64,000 nucleotides of DNA from Saccharothrix deserti (lineage in GTDB: Bacteria > Actinomycetota > Actinomycetes > Mycobacteriales > Pseudonocardiaceae), in assembly GCF_009769385.1 (NCBI RefSeq), contig NZ_VKAB01000018.1, positions 124,001-188,000 on the forward strand. Reading direction: 5' to 3'. The notes beneath the pieces are model-generated. The model was given only the letters and a program-made list of their open reading frames with translations, ran no database searches and was not told the origin of the DNA. Made by a program: the position numbers and the translations under genes. Shown one piece after another: positions 15,225 to 23,950 of the stretch (position 1 is its first letter; the number at the start of each line of letters is the position of its first letter).

Positions 15225-17738
15225 CTAACGGCCGGTCGTGTGGAGATCGGCCACTTCGGCGGCGGTGAGGGCGCGGCCGTAGACGCGGAAGCCGTCCACG
15301 GCGCCGTCCAGGTAGGGGTCGCCCGCGTACTGGGAACGCCCGATCCAGTTCTGCGTGGTGCTGCCGAGCGCGGACGGGCGCACGGTGAGCGCCGTGTTCC
15401 GGGCCGCCTCGGCGCCGTTGACGTAGAGCACGCCGAGGTTGCCGGTCTGCGTCACCGCGACGTGCGCCCACGCGCCGGCGGGCAGCGGTGACGACGCGTC
15501 GATGCGCTGTTCGGCGCTCGCGCCCCCGGTGGTGATCGCGAACCGGAGACCGCCCGCCGAGCTGCGCGGGGTGAGGAACAGGTACGCGCCGGTGCCGGTG
15601 CCGAAGTCGAACACGCGCGCCCACGTGGTCACCGCATCCAGCCGCACCCACGTTGCCACGCTGAACGCCGTCGCCCCGGTGAGCAGACCGGCGGGCAGGA
15701 GCACGTGCTGACCGGAACCACCCAGGTCTACCGCCGAGCCGCTGCGGCCCGTGGTCCACCCCGCGCCGCCGGCGAGAGTCGCGGTCCGGCCGTTGCCGGT
15801 GGCGTCCGCCGCCACCGAGCCCGCCGCCTCGTCGAACGGGTAGTGCGCGATGAACGGCGGCGGCGCGGGCGTGTCGGTGACGTTCCAGTAGACCGTGTAG
15901 CGCTGCCCGTGCATCTGGTAGAACGGCAGCAGCGTCACCTGACCCGTGCTCGCCGTCGCCGTGTACCGCAACGGGGTGGTGGTGGCGCGCAGTGTCGCGG
16001 GCTGGAGCGTGGGCATCGACGTGAGGTTGTTGGTGCCGTACCCGCCCGCGAGCACGATCGGACCGTGCTTGACCGCCTGCACGGCCGGGTTGTCCGGGGC
16101 GCTCTCCCGCGTCAACGCCATGGGCAGGCTGACGTCCACCACGTCACCGCTCGCCCACGTCCGGTCGAGGCGCGCGTACGTGCCCGGCACGACCGGGACG
16201 TCCTGCACCACGCCGTTGAGCCTGACCTGGGCGCCGGCGGCCCACGACGGGATGCGCACCCGCAGGTCGATCGGGCCGGAACCGGTGACGGTGAGCCGGG
16301 TGGCGGGCGACTCGGGGAACCCGGTGTCCTGCCGAACCGCGATCTCCCGGCCCGGCCAGGTGAGCACGGAGGCGATGAACAGGTTGACGTACAGGGTGTT
16401 GCCGGCGTGGAAGTAGATGCTGTCGCCGTGCTTGGAGTTCGTCTCCATCCCGGTGCCGTGGCAGCAGGTGAAGTCCTGGTAGTCGTTGCTGTAGGTGCGC
16501 TGGCCGCCGGGCCGCAGCGGCACGTAGTAGCTGTGGTGGCCGTGCGCGGACGCCGGGTTCTGCGCGCCGAGCAGGTGGTTGTAGAGGGCCTTCTCGTAGA
16601 AGTCGAAGTAGTGCGCCTTCGGGTCGGTGCGGAACAGCTGCCGGGTCAGCTTGAGCATGTTGTAGGTGTTGCAGCACTCGCAGGTGTGGTCGGAGAGCTC
16701 CGACGCGATCCGGCCAGGCGCCTTGAAGTACTCGCCGTTGGAGTTGCCGCCGATGGCGTAGGAGTGCGCGCCCACCACGATGTTCCAGAAGTTGGTGGCG
16801 ATGTCGCGGTACCGGGTCAGGCCGGTGGCGTGGTACTCGCGGATCGCGCCCAGCGCCTTGGGGATCTGGGTGTTGGCGTGGTAGCCGTTGAGCGCGTCGG
16901 TGTTGGTGGCCAACGGGTCGAAGATCTCGGCGTGGTCGAAGTACTGCGCGGCGGTCAGGTGCGCCGGGTCGCCGGTGACCTGGTACAGGTTGGCCAGCAC
17001 CTCGTTCATGCCGCCGAACTCGGTCTTCAGCATGTTCTGCCGCTGCGCGAGGGTCAGCCTGCCGTTGCGCAGGCCGACCCAGGCGGCCATGCGGGTGAGC
17101 ACGGTGAGCGCTTGTGCGTTGCCCGCGAGCAGGTGCATGTCCAGCAGGCCGGCCATGATCTTGTGCAGGGTGTAGTAGGGCGCCCAGACCTGTTGGCGCT
17201 CCTCGACCCTGGTGATGAAGCTCTCCGGGAACGCGGACAGGTAGCCGGTGTTGAACCCGGCGGTCTGCGCCCGGTCCTGACAGGCGGCGAGCTGGGTGAC
17301 CAGGTAGTCGCCCTTGGTGCGGAACGCCGTGTCGCCGGTGATCGCGTAGGCCTGGGCGAGCGCGGTGAGCACGTGGCCGGTGGAGTGGCCGCGCAACTCG
17401 GTGGTCGGCGACTCCCACCCTCCACAGGGGACGGCCGAGGACGGCAGGCCGACGTTGAGGCGGAACGTGTGCAGCAGCCGTTCCGGGTCGAGGAACTTCA
17501 GGTAGGTGTGCGTGCGGGTGGTGTTGGACTGGAACGGTCCGGCGAGCAGGGTCACCACGCCGAGCGGGAACGCTTCCGCCGACACGCCGGTGTCCGGTCT
17601 CGCGGCGGCTCTGCTCTGATCGGCGGCGGTCGGCTCGGCGGCGGCGGGGGTGTTCGCGAGGGCGGGCAGGGCGGCGGCCGATGCGACCACCGCGCCCGCG
17701 CGCAGGACGGCACGACGGGATGGGGTGTGCGGGGACAT
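15225..17738 (-). CDS. Tat-exported GH127 beta-L-arabinofuranosidase with LamG domain
   Basis: 837 residues, taking ATG 17738 with GGAAGG 8 nt ahead; the in-frame GTG at 17747 would bury the ribosome site. The leader has a twin-arginine motif SRRAVLRAG. The GH127 zinc/cysteine centre is present: Glu354 with Cys355/Cys356 in 'TCECCNTYN' and Cys425-Cys426 in 'DFTCCHGTGME', the latter matching the nucleophile region of HypBA1. After the barrel and beta domains, a C-terminal LamG/concanavalin-like domain (about 640-835) probably binds the polymer. It removes beta-L-arabinofuranose from plant wall glycoproteins or pectin side chains. A terminator precedes it, so it may have its own promoter. Confidence 0.88.
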   Translation of the reverse strand: MSPHTPSRRAVLRAGAVVASAAALPALANTPAAAEPTAADQSRAAARPDTGVSAEAFPLGVVTLLAGPFQSNTTRTHTYLKFLDPERLLHTFRLNVGLPSSAVPCGGWESPTTELRGHSTGHVLTALAQAYAITGDTAFRTKGDYLVTQLAACQDRAQTAGFNTGYLSAFPESFITRVEERQQVWAPYYTLHKIMAGLLDMHLLAGNAQALTVLTRMAAWVGLRNGRLTLAQRQNMLKTEFGGMNEVLANLYQVTGDPAHLTAAQYFDHAEIFDPLATNTDALNGYHANTQIPKALGAIREYHATGLTRYRDIATNFWNIVVGAHSYAIGGNSNGEYFKAPGRIASELSDHTCECCNTYNMLKLTRQLFRTDPKAHYFDFYEKALYNHLLGAQNPASAHGHHSYYVPLRPGGQRTYSNDYQDFTCCHGTGMETNSKHGDSIYFHAGNTLYVNLFIASVLTWPGREIAVRQDTGFPESPATRLTVTGSGPIDLRVRIPSWAAGAQVRLNGVVQDVPVVPGTYARLDRTWASGDVVDVSLPMALTRESAPDNPAVQAVKHGPIVLAGGYGTNNLTSMPTLQPATLRATTTPLRYTATASTGQVTLLPFYQMHGQRYTVYWNVTDTPAPPPFIAHYPFDEAAGSVAADATGNGRTATLAGGAGWTTGRSGSAVDLGGSGQHVLLPAGLLTGATAFSVATWVRLDAVTTWARVFDFGTGTGAYLFLTPRSSAGGLRFAITTGGASAEQRIDASSPLPAGAWAHVAVTQTGNLGVLYVNGAEAARNTALTVRPSALGSTTQNWIGRSQYAGDPYLDGAVDGFRVYGRALTAAEVADLHTTGR

Positions 17739-17764
17739 GCGCGTCACCTTCCGTGACGGAGGGG

Positions 17765-17799
17765 CCGGTGCCCCCGCCCGCAGGGTGCGGGGACACCGG
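17765..17799. terminator. Hairpin terminator inside the carbohydrate locus
   Basis: CCGGTG plus CCCCGC pair with the downstream GCGGGG and CACCGG with one mismatch, around a 9-nt loop. It lies 8 nt behind the protease stop and divides the minus-strand series into an import unit and an exported-enzyme unit. Confidence 0.7.
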
Positions 17800-17807
17800 C
17801 GTCACTC

Positions 17808-18665
17808 TCAGCGGCCGTAGCGGTTCTTCAGGTGCCGCCACCAGTCGCGGAACATCCAGAGGTCGAACTCGGTGATCGACGCCGAGCTGCCCGCCTTCAT
17901 GATGAAGTTGCTGACACCGGACGGCGTCCAGTCGTAGAAGTCGTCCAGCCCGAACGTGTGGCCGATCTCGTGCAGCAGGATGGTCACGTTCGGCGAGTTG
18001 AGGCTGTTGACGAAGTACTCGCTACCCATCCGCTGGCCCCAGTCGCCGCCCGCGCCGCCACCCATGCCGGCGGTCAGCCACAGCGACTGGTCGTAGTGCC
18101 GCGGCGTGCCGCCGGGGCAGTTGGGGTAGGTGCCGTTGCGGTTGAAGAACCGCCCGCACCCCTCGGCGCACTGCGGCGCGTTCTCGCGGATGTTGTTGAC
18201 GTAGATGTCGACCGAGTTGTCCGTCCACTGCAACGTGTTGCGGTCGCGGACCGCCCAGCCGACGACCTTGATCGGCACCTGGGCGTAGGGCCAGTTGTTG
18301 TGGCCCACCATGGCGTCCGTCCACTTCTTGTACTGCTCGGCGAGCTTGGCGTGGATGCGGTCGCGCAGCGCGGCGCTCACCGGGGCCGACGAGTCCCAGC
18401 GGACGCAGAAGTTCAGGTACCCGCCGTTGACGAAGATCTGGTCCCAGCCGTAGTTGCGGAACCCGTACAGGTCGCCGTAGGTGCTCTCCTGGTGCCGCCA
18501 CACCTGGTCCAGTGGGGTGACCAGGTTCGACGGCGGGCTCCAGGTGGCGGGGTTGGCGGCGGCCGTGACGTCACGCGCCTGCTCGGCTTGCGCGACACCC
18601 GCACCGCTCAGGGCCAATGCCAAGGCGAGCGCACTCAGTACTGTTCTCTTCCAGGATCGCGACAC
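17808..18665 (-). CDS. Secreted zinc metalloprotease (HExxHxxGxxD type)
   Basis: 285 residues from GTG 18665 with GGAGG 8 nt ahead. The signal peptide reads MSRSWKRTVLSALALALALS and ends near AQA. The motif HEIGHTFGLDD has Asp as the possible third ligand, as in snapalysin-type (M7) enzymes. 'NFIMKAG' 21 residues after the motif may be the Met-turn. Four or more cysteines fit an exported protein. Known relatives are annotated as putative cellulose-binding or metallopeptidase proteins. Its place between the permease genes and two exported arabinosidases suggests attack on the protein backbone of arabinosylated wall glycoproteins; that is inference. Confidence 0.78.
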   Translation of the reverse strand: MSRSWKRTVLSALALALALSGAGVAQAEQARDVTAAANPATWSPPSNLVTPLDQVWRHQESTYGDLYGFRNYGWDQIFVNGGYLNFCVRWDSSAPVSAALRDRIHAKLAEQYKKWTDAMVGHNNWPYAQVPIKVVGWAVRDRNTLQWTDNSVDIYVNNIRENAPQCAEGCGRFFNRNGTYPNCPGGTPRHYDQSLWLTAGMGGGAGGDWGQRMGSEYFVNSLNSPNVTILLHEIGHTFGLDDFYDWTPSGVSNFIMKAGSSASITEFDLWMFRDWWRHLKNRYGR

Positions 18666-18726
18666 TGCGATCCTCCTTCCGGTTTGCCAGAAAGGATCGG
18701 CACGGAACAGCCTCCGTCCGGTGGGT

Positions 18727-19533
18727 TCAGCCCTTCACGGCGCCTGAGGTGAACCCGCGGACGTAGCTGCGTTGCATGGCGGCGAAGAGCACGAGGCAGG
18801 GCACTGCCATGAACACCACTCCCGCTTCCAGCGCGGCGTAGTCGATCGACCCGTGGCTCGCGGTCCGCATGTTGACCACGGCGAGGGTGGTGGTGAACTT
18901 GTCGGTCGAGTTGAGCAGGATCAGCGGCGCGAAGAACTCGCTCCACGAGGTCAGGAACGCGAACAGGCCCACGGTGACCAGGCCCGGACGGACGGCGGGC
19001 AGCATGATCCGGACGAGGGTGCCGACGGTGGTGCAGCCGTCGACGCGGGCCGACTCCTCCAACTCCAGCGGCACGGCCTCGAACGAGTTGCGCATCATGA
19101 ACACCGAGAACGGCAGCTGGAACGTGATGAGCACCAGGCTCAGCCCGATCAGCGAGTCCTCCAGCCCCAACCAGCCGAGCAGCACGTAGAGCGCGATCAG
19201 GATGGTCGCGTACGGCACCATCAGGATCGCCAGCGTGAGCAGGAAGAGCACGTCCCGGCCGGGGAAGCGGAACCGGCCGAACGCGTAGCCGCCCAGCGTG
19301 GCGATGAACAGCGTGCCGCCGACCGTGAGCGCGCTGACCACGACGCTGTTGAGCACGTGCCGCAGTTCGATGCCGTTGGCGGAGTTGAACAGCCGGTCGT
19401 AGTTCTCCAGCCCGAACCCGGTGTCCGTGCGCACGGACGCGAACCCGCTCCACACCAGCGGGAACAGGAACAGGATCGCGAGAGCCGTGCCGGTGACGTA
19501 GTAGCCCCAGCGGGCGCGCGAAGTGTCCTTCAC
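18727..19533 (-). CDS. Carbohydrate ABC transporter permease (MalG-type)
   Basis: 268 residues from GTG 19533, overlapping the stop of the first permease by GTGA, with GGAGGT five nt ahead. Six membrane segments are visible. The cytoplasmic EAA loop reads ESARVDGCTTVGTLVRIMLP, the docking site for the ABC ATPase. The C-terminus 'MQRSYVRGFTSGAVKG' is typical of the family. It forms the inner-membrane channel with the preceding permease for sugars delivered by the lipoprotein. No ATPase gene lies in the locus. Confidence 0.9.
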   Translation of the reverse strand: MKDTSRARWGYYVTGTALAILFLFPLVWSGFASVRTDTGFGLENYDRLFNSANGIELRHVLNSVVVSALTVGGTLFIATLGGYAFGRFRFPGRDVLFLLTLAILMVPYATILIALYVLLGWLGLEDSLIGLSLVLITFQLPFSVFMMRNSFEAVPLELEESARVDGCTTVGTLVRIMLPAVRPGLVTVGLFAFLTSWSEFFAPLILLNSTDKFTTTLAVVNMRTASHGSIDYAALEAGVVFMAVPCLVLFAAMQRSYVRGFTSGAVKG

Positions 19534-20489
19534 GAAGACCTCCGGCGCAGCACGCGGAACTGGATGACGTTGAACACGACGAGCACGGCCAGCAGGACCA
19601 CCGAGATGCCCGCCGCCGAACCGAGGTCGAGCCGGATGAACGCCTCCCGGTAGATCACCATCACCAGCGAGGTGGTGCTGTTGTCCGGCCCGCCGCGGGT
19701 GAGGATCCAGAACTGGTCGAACGCCAGCAGCGAACCGGTCGTCATCAGGGTGACCACCAGCGCGATCGTCGGCCGCATCAACGGCAGCGTGATCCGGCGG
19801 AACGTCTGCCACCGGTTCGCGCCGTCCACCCGCGCGGCCTCGTAGACGTCCGGCGGGATGGCCTGCAGCCCGGTCAGCAGGATCAGCATGTTGAACCCGG
19901 CGAACCGCCACAGCACCAGCAGCACCGCGGACGCGAGCGCGGAATCGGGGCTGCCGCTGGTCCACGACACGTAACCGTCGACCAGTCCGAACTCGGCCAG
20001 CAGGTCGGTCACCGGCCCGATCTCGTCGCTGAGCAGCCCCAGGAACAGCAGTGACGCGCTGGCGAAGCCGACCGCCATCGGCAGGAAGAACGCGGTGCGG
20101 AAGAAGCCGACACCCGGACGGCGGTGCTGCACGAGCACCGCGAGCCCGAACGCGACCACGAACAGCAGCACCGTGATGATCACCGTGTACTTGACCGTGA
20201 ACCAGGCCGCCGAGTGCAACAACTCGTCCTCGGCGATACCGCTGTAGTTGGCCGGCGCGTTGAACGACGGCTTGCCCAGCAGCGGCCAGCGGTTCAGGGA
20301 CATCCACGCCACGAGCGCCAACGGCACCAGGAAGAACAGCACCACCATGACCGCCGTCGGCGCGGCGTAGGCGGCGCCGACCAGCGCGCGCAGACGTCGA
20401 CCACGCCGTCCGGCGGGTGGCGCGGGCGCGGTCTGCCGGCGTGGCGGACCGGTTCGCGCGCTCGGGGGTGACGTCGTTGTCGTGGACAT
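19530..20489 (-). CDS. Carbohydrate ABC transporter permease (MalF-type)
   Basis: 319 residues from ATG 20489 with GGAGG 7 nt ahead. The N-terminal 50 residues are Thr/Pro/Arg-rich and cytoplasmic, then come six membrane segments beginning 'AAPTAVMVVLFFLVPLALV'. The EAA loop is EAARVDGANRWQTFRRITLP. It pairs with the downstream permease, whose gene it overlaps by 4 nt, and follows the binding-protein gene by 20 nt. The three genes form one CUT1-type importer. Confidence 0.9.
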   Translation of the reverse strand: MSTTTTSPPSARTGPPRRQTAPAPPAGRRGRRLRALVGAAYAAPTAVMVVLFFLVPLALVAWMSLNRWPLLGKPSFNAPANYSGIAEDELLHSAAWFTVKYTVIITVLLFVVAFGLAVLVQHRRPGVGFFRTAFFLPMAVGFASASLLFLGLLSDEIGPVTDLLAEFGLVDGYVSWTSGSPDSALASAVLLVLWRFAGFNMLILLTGLQAIPPDVYEAARVDGANRWQTFRRITLPLMRPTIALVVTLMTTGSLLAFDQFWILTRGGPDNSTTSLVMVIYREAFIRLDLGSAAGISVVLLAVLVVFNVIQFRVLRRRSS

Positions 20490-20509
20490 CCGAGCCTCCG
20501 GTGGCTGCC

Positions 20510-21775
20510 TCAGCCCTGTTGGAGTGATTTCGTGATGGCGGTGTTGCCGTCGGCCAACGCCTTGCCCGCGTCCCCGAACAGCGCGCCGCGGACCGTTTGC
20601 AGCCACGGGCTCTGCGGGTCGTTGAACGAGACGTTGAAGTTCCTCGCGTAGGGCGTCCTGCCCTTGGCCACCAGGCCGTTGATCAGCACCGTGCGCGGGT
20701 CCGCCGAGGAGTACTTGTTCTCCGCCAGGTCGGTGCGGGTCGGCACGCCCTTGTTCTTGGCCACGACCTCGACCTGCGCCTCGTCGGACGTGGTCCAGGC
20801 CAGGAAGTCCCACGCCTGCTCGACCTTCTCGCTGGTGGCGCCGATGCCGAGCGCGTCACCGCCGACGAAGGTGGACTCGCCGCCGGTCAGCCCGCTGATC
20901 GGGGCCACGCCCAGCTCCAGGCCCTTCTTCTCCAACGTGTCGAGCCAGACCGACGGCGCGGGGGCGATGCCGACGTTGCCGCTCTGCAGCGCGCCCAACC
21001 AGGTCGGACCGGCCTCGTCCTTCGACGCGGGCGCGGCCACGCCCTCCTCGTACAGCTCGCGGTAGAGGGCGAACACGTCGGCCATCTCCGGGGAGTCGAC
21101 CTTCGCCTCCTCGCCCTCGGGGTCGAGCACGTCGCCGTTCGCCGCCCACACCGACGGCCACAGGGTGAACTCGACGCAGCCGCCGCAGTTGCCGCCGAAG
21201 TAGGTGCCGTTGACGTCACCGCCCAGCTGGTCGATCTTGCGGGCGTGGTCGGCGAACTCGCGCAGGGTGGTCGGCGGCTTCTCCGGGTCGAGGCCCGCCC
21301 GCGTGTAGAGGTCCTTGTTGTACAGCAGCACGGACAGGTCGATGGTGTGCGGTAACGCGAAGTTGCGGTCCTCCCACGTGCCCGCCTTCAGGTGCGACGG
21401 CGCGACGCGGTCCTTCACCGCCAGCCCGGCCAGCCGGTCGGTCACGTCGGCCCACAAGCCTTGCGAGGCGTACTGGGGCGCGAACACGACGTCGGCCGCG
21501 AACAGGTCGGGCAGCGATTTCGCACCCGCCGCCGAGGCGAGCTTGGCCGGGTACTCCTCGTTGGGGTACGCGGTCACCTCGACCTTGTTGCGGTGGGTGG
21601 CGTTGTAGGCGTCGGCGTAGGCCTTCGACACCGATTCGGTCGCGGCGCGGGTCCACAGCGTGAGCACCGCGCCGTCGTCCGCGGCACCCGTCCCCTCGTC
21701 ACCGCAGGCAGCAGTGGCCAGGACCAGCACGCCCGCCGTCAGGGCGGAAGCAACACGAAGACCTCTGGTTTTCAC
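20510..21775 (-). CDS. Sugar ABC transporter substrate-binding lipoprotein
   Basis: 421 residues from GTG 21775, placed by AAAGGAGA upstream. The leader ends in a lipobox (VLATAAC). The mature protein shows family-1 solute-binding features: 'VLTLWTRAATESVSKAYADA' at the start, 'LPDLFAADVVFAPQYA', 'GLWADVTDRLAG' and 'WDFLAWTTSDEAQ'. It delivers oligosaccharides to the two permeases downstream. Because the upstream gene is an intracellular GH127, short beta-L-arabinosides are the likely cargo. Three 16-bp direct repeats lie in the 64 nt before the start. Confidence 0.88.
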   Translation of the reverse strand: MKTRGLRVASALTAGVLVLATAACGDEGTGAADDGAVLTLWTRAATESVSKAYADAYNATHRNKVEVTAYPNEEYPAKLASAAGAKSLPDLFAADVVFAPQYASQGLWADVTDRLAGLAVKDRVAPSHLKAGTWEDRNFALPHTIDLSVLLYNKDLYTRAGLDPEKPPTTLREFADHARKIDQLGGDVNGTYFGGNCGGCVEFTLWPSVWAANGDVLDPEGEEAKVDSPEMADVFALYRELYEEGVAAPASKDEAGPTWLGALQSGNVGIAPAPSVWLDTLEKKGLELGVAPISGLTGGESTFVGGDALGIGATSEKVEQAWDFLAWTTSDEAQVEVVAKNKGVPTRTDLAENKYSSADPRTVLINGLVAKGRTPYARNFNVSFNDPQSPWLQTVRGALFGDAGKALADGNTAITKSLQQG

Positions 21776-21788
21776 CGGTCTCTCCTTT

Positions 21789-21833
21789 GAGCACGGTCCG
21801 GTTCGAGCACGGTTTGGTTCGAGCACGGTCTGG
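21789..21833 (-). repeat. Three tandem 16-bp repeats ahead of the binding-protein gene
   Basis: The plus-strand unit GAGCACGGTCCGGTTC is repeated almost exactly at 21805, and partly at 21821. The repeats fill the gap between the cytoplasmic GH127 stop and the ribosome site of the binding-protein gene. They could be slippage products, a regulator array or an mRNA processing spacer. Confidence 0.6.
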
Positions 21834-21839
21834 ACGGGG

Positions 21840-23783
21840 TCAGGTGGTGGGCAGCCAAACCCGCATGGTCGACGGGCCACGCCGGGCCCAGCGGTGGTAG
21901 GGCACGAGGTCGAGCGATGTGGTCGGTGATGCGTTCGGGGTGTCCGGCTCGGGCGGGCCGTACGGCCACGATTCCCGGCCGCGGGCGTCGAACCGGGCGC
22001 GCACCGCGACGCCGGCCTCGGTGTCGACCGGCGGCACGGTGCCGTCCACGCGCAGGGTGTCGAGATCGGCGCCCTCGCCCACCGCCTCGGCGCAGTACAC
22101 GAGCGGCCCGCGTTCCACGGCGATGCAGCCGCGCGTCGCGTCGATCCGCGGGTCGGGCGCGGTGAAGCGGGGTCGCATCGGCAGTTCCAGGCGGATCTCC
22201 TCGCCCACCGCGAACGTCCGGTACACCACGATGTCGCCCGCGGGCACGTGACGGCGTCCGTAGGTGGTGACGAGTTCCGCGCCGGCCGCCCACTGCGGCA
22301 CGCGCAGGGTGATCGACCAAGGCCGGTCGTCGGTCTTGGTCACGCGCACGGTCACCGTGCCGTTGTCGGGGTAGTCGGTGCGCACCTGCAAGCCCACCTC
22401 ACGCCCGTCGGTGAGGCAGGTGGAGATCTCCGAGTCGGCGTACTGGTGCAGGCGCAGGCCGGTGTCGTCGGCGGTGACCAGGTAGCAGGAGAGGCCGGCC
22501 AGCAGGCGTGCCGCGTTCGGCAGGCAGCAGGACACCTCGAACCACGGCGCCCGCGGGCCGCCGCCGAAGCCCAACTGCTCCTCGTCGTCCGCGAGCGCGG
22601 CGGTCCGGGTGCGCTGGTGGAGGGTGTGGGCGTAGAAGAACGACCGGCCGTCGTCGCCGATCGCGGTGGCCACGACGTTGTAGAGGATGCGCTCCACGAT
22701 CTCGTCGTAACGCCCGTCGCCGGTGGCCAGCAGCAGCCGCCAGGCGAGCATGATCGCGGCCACCCCGGCGCACGTCTCGGAGTACGCCCGGTCGGCGGGC
22801 AGCACGAAATCGTCGCCGAACGCCTCGTCGGTGTGCCGCGAGCCCATGCCGCCGGTCAGGTACGTGCGCCGGGCCAGCGTCCGGTCGAACTGGGCGGCGA
22901 CCTTCCGGAGCAGTTCGTCGTCACCGGTCTCGACCGCGACGTCCACGGCGCCCGCGGCCAGGTAGAGCGCGCGCACCGCGTGGCCGTGCAGCACGGTGGA
23001 CTGCCGCACCGGCTCGTCGTCGCTGAAGTAGGACCAGCCGAAGTGGTGGGGCGGCAACGTCCGGTGGCCGCGTCGTTCGACGAACAGCGCGGCCTGGTCC
23101 AGGTAGCGCTGCTCACCCGTGACGCGGGCCAGCTCGACCAGGCCCAGTTCGATCTCCGGGTGCCCGCAGATGCCGGGCGTGGCGTCGGGGCCGAACGTGT
23201 CGCAGACGTGGTCGGCGGCGCGGCGGGCCACGGCCAGCAACGGGTCCTCGTGACCGCCACCGGTCCGGGCCCGTGCGACGGCCGCCTGGAGCAGGTGCCC
23301 GGTGCAGTACAGCTCGTGGCCCCACTGCATGTCGCTGTACCGGTCGGGTTGGCCGGGGCGACCGAACGCGGTGTGCAGGTAACCGTCCGGGGCCTGCGCC
23401 GCCGCGATCGCCTTCGTCAGCTCGGCGATCTGCGTTTCCAACGCGACGGTGGTCTGATTGCCGGCTCCGCCGACGGGCACCCGGCCGACCTCCCAGGACA
23501 TGGCCTCCAGCAGCTTGTAGACCTCGGAGTCGGTGAACTCCCGGCCACGGCGGTCGGCCACGGAGACCGTCGGCCCGGTCGCGGTGAAGTTGCCCGTCCA
23601 GCCGAGCCGGTCCATCCACGACCGGGCGTGTGGCAGGGTGGCGGTGGCGTTGACGTCCTGGCGCGCGCCCCAGAAGCCGCCGGTGATGCGGACCTCGTCC
23701 TGGCCGAGCGGTCGCAGCGCACCGCGTGAGGGGACGACGGGACGTCCTCCGACGGCAGTGGTGTCCGGCGACGTCACTGTCAT
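21840..23783 (-). CDS. Cytoplasmic GH127 beta-L-arabinofuranosidase (HypBA1-like)
   Basis: 647 residues from ATG 23783 behind GGAGGT. No signal peptide is present. The protein matches the size and plan of HypBA1. Its active site is complete: Glu336 and Cys338 in 'YSETCAGV' and Cys419-Cys420 in 'EVSCCLPNAAR', close to HypBA1 positions E338, C340, C417, C418, where a zinc-held cysteine is the nucleophile. A barrel segment precedes and two beta domains follow. It should release L-arabinose from imported beta-1,2-linked disaccharides. It is the first gene of the import unit and faces the LacI regulator gene across two similar operators. Confidence 0.9.
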   Translation of the reverse strand: MTVTSPDTTAVGGRPVVPSRGALRPLGQDEVRITGGFWGARQDVNATATLPHARSWMDRLGWTGNFTATGPTVSVADRRGREFTDSEVYKLLEAMSWEVGRVPVGGAGNQTTVALETQIAELTKAIAAAQAPDGYLHTAFGRPGQPDRYSDMQWGHELYCTGHLLQAAVARARTGGGHEDPLLAVARRAADHVCDTFGPDATPGICGHPEIELGLVELARVTGEQRYLDQAALFVERRGHRTLPPHHFGWSYFSDDEPVRQSTVLHGHAVRALYLAAGAVDVAVETGDDELLRKVAAQFDRTLARRTYLTGGMGSRHTDEAFGDDFVLPADRAYSETCAGVAAIMLAWRLLLATGDGRYDEIVERILYNVVATAIGDDGRSFFYAHTLHQRTRTAALADDEEQLGFGGGPRAPWFEVSCCLPNAARLLAGLSCYLVTADDTGLRLHQYADSEISTCLTDGREVGLQVRTDYPDNGTVTVRVTKTDDRPWSITLRVPQWAAGAELVTTYGRRHVPAGDIVVYRTFAVGEEIRLELPMRPRFTAPDPRIDATRGCIAVERGPLVYCAEAVGEGADLDTLRVDGTVPPVDTEAGVAVRARFDARGRESWPYGPPEPDTPNASPTTSLDLVPYHRWARRGPSTMRVWLPTT

Positions 23784-23824
23784 GCCAACCTCCGCGCTCT
23801 GGTGCCTCGTCCAGCACTCTGGCA

Positions 23825-23842
23825 GCCGAAAACCTTTTCGGC
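23825..23842. promoter_or_regulatory. LacI-type operator, site 1
   Basis: GCCGAAAACCTTTTCGGC, with 8-bp inverted arms around CC, lies 42 nt upstream of the cytoplasmic GH127 start. The core CGAAAA-N2-TTTTCG is the common LacI/GalR-family operator shape in actinomycetes. Confidence 0.65.
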
Positions 23843-23935
23843 AATGCTCCTTGTGCTGGACCGACTTCGTGGTTGACGATGTCCGTTCGGCCGGATGACG
23901 TGCGTCTACAATCGATTCGGCATTCGACAAACTTT

Positions 23936-23950
23936 TCGAAAGGTTTTCGA
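23936..23950. promoter_or_regulatory. LacI-type operator, site 2, on the regulator start codon
   Basis: TCGAAAGGTTTTCGA is a second copy of the same dyad (CGAAA-N2-TTTCG core). It covers the AAAGG ribosome site and the A of the lacI-type ATG. Binding would block the regulator's own translation start or transcript and, paired with site 1 about 110 bp away, could loop the divergent promoter region. A TACAAT -10 box for the regulator lies at 23907. Confidence 0.6.

Noticed and set aside
21789-21833. Tandem repeats considered as a CRISPR or attachment site
   Set aside because: The repeats are only 16 bp without spacers and there is no integrase or matching copy in the window.
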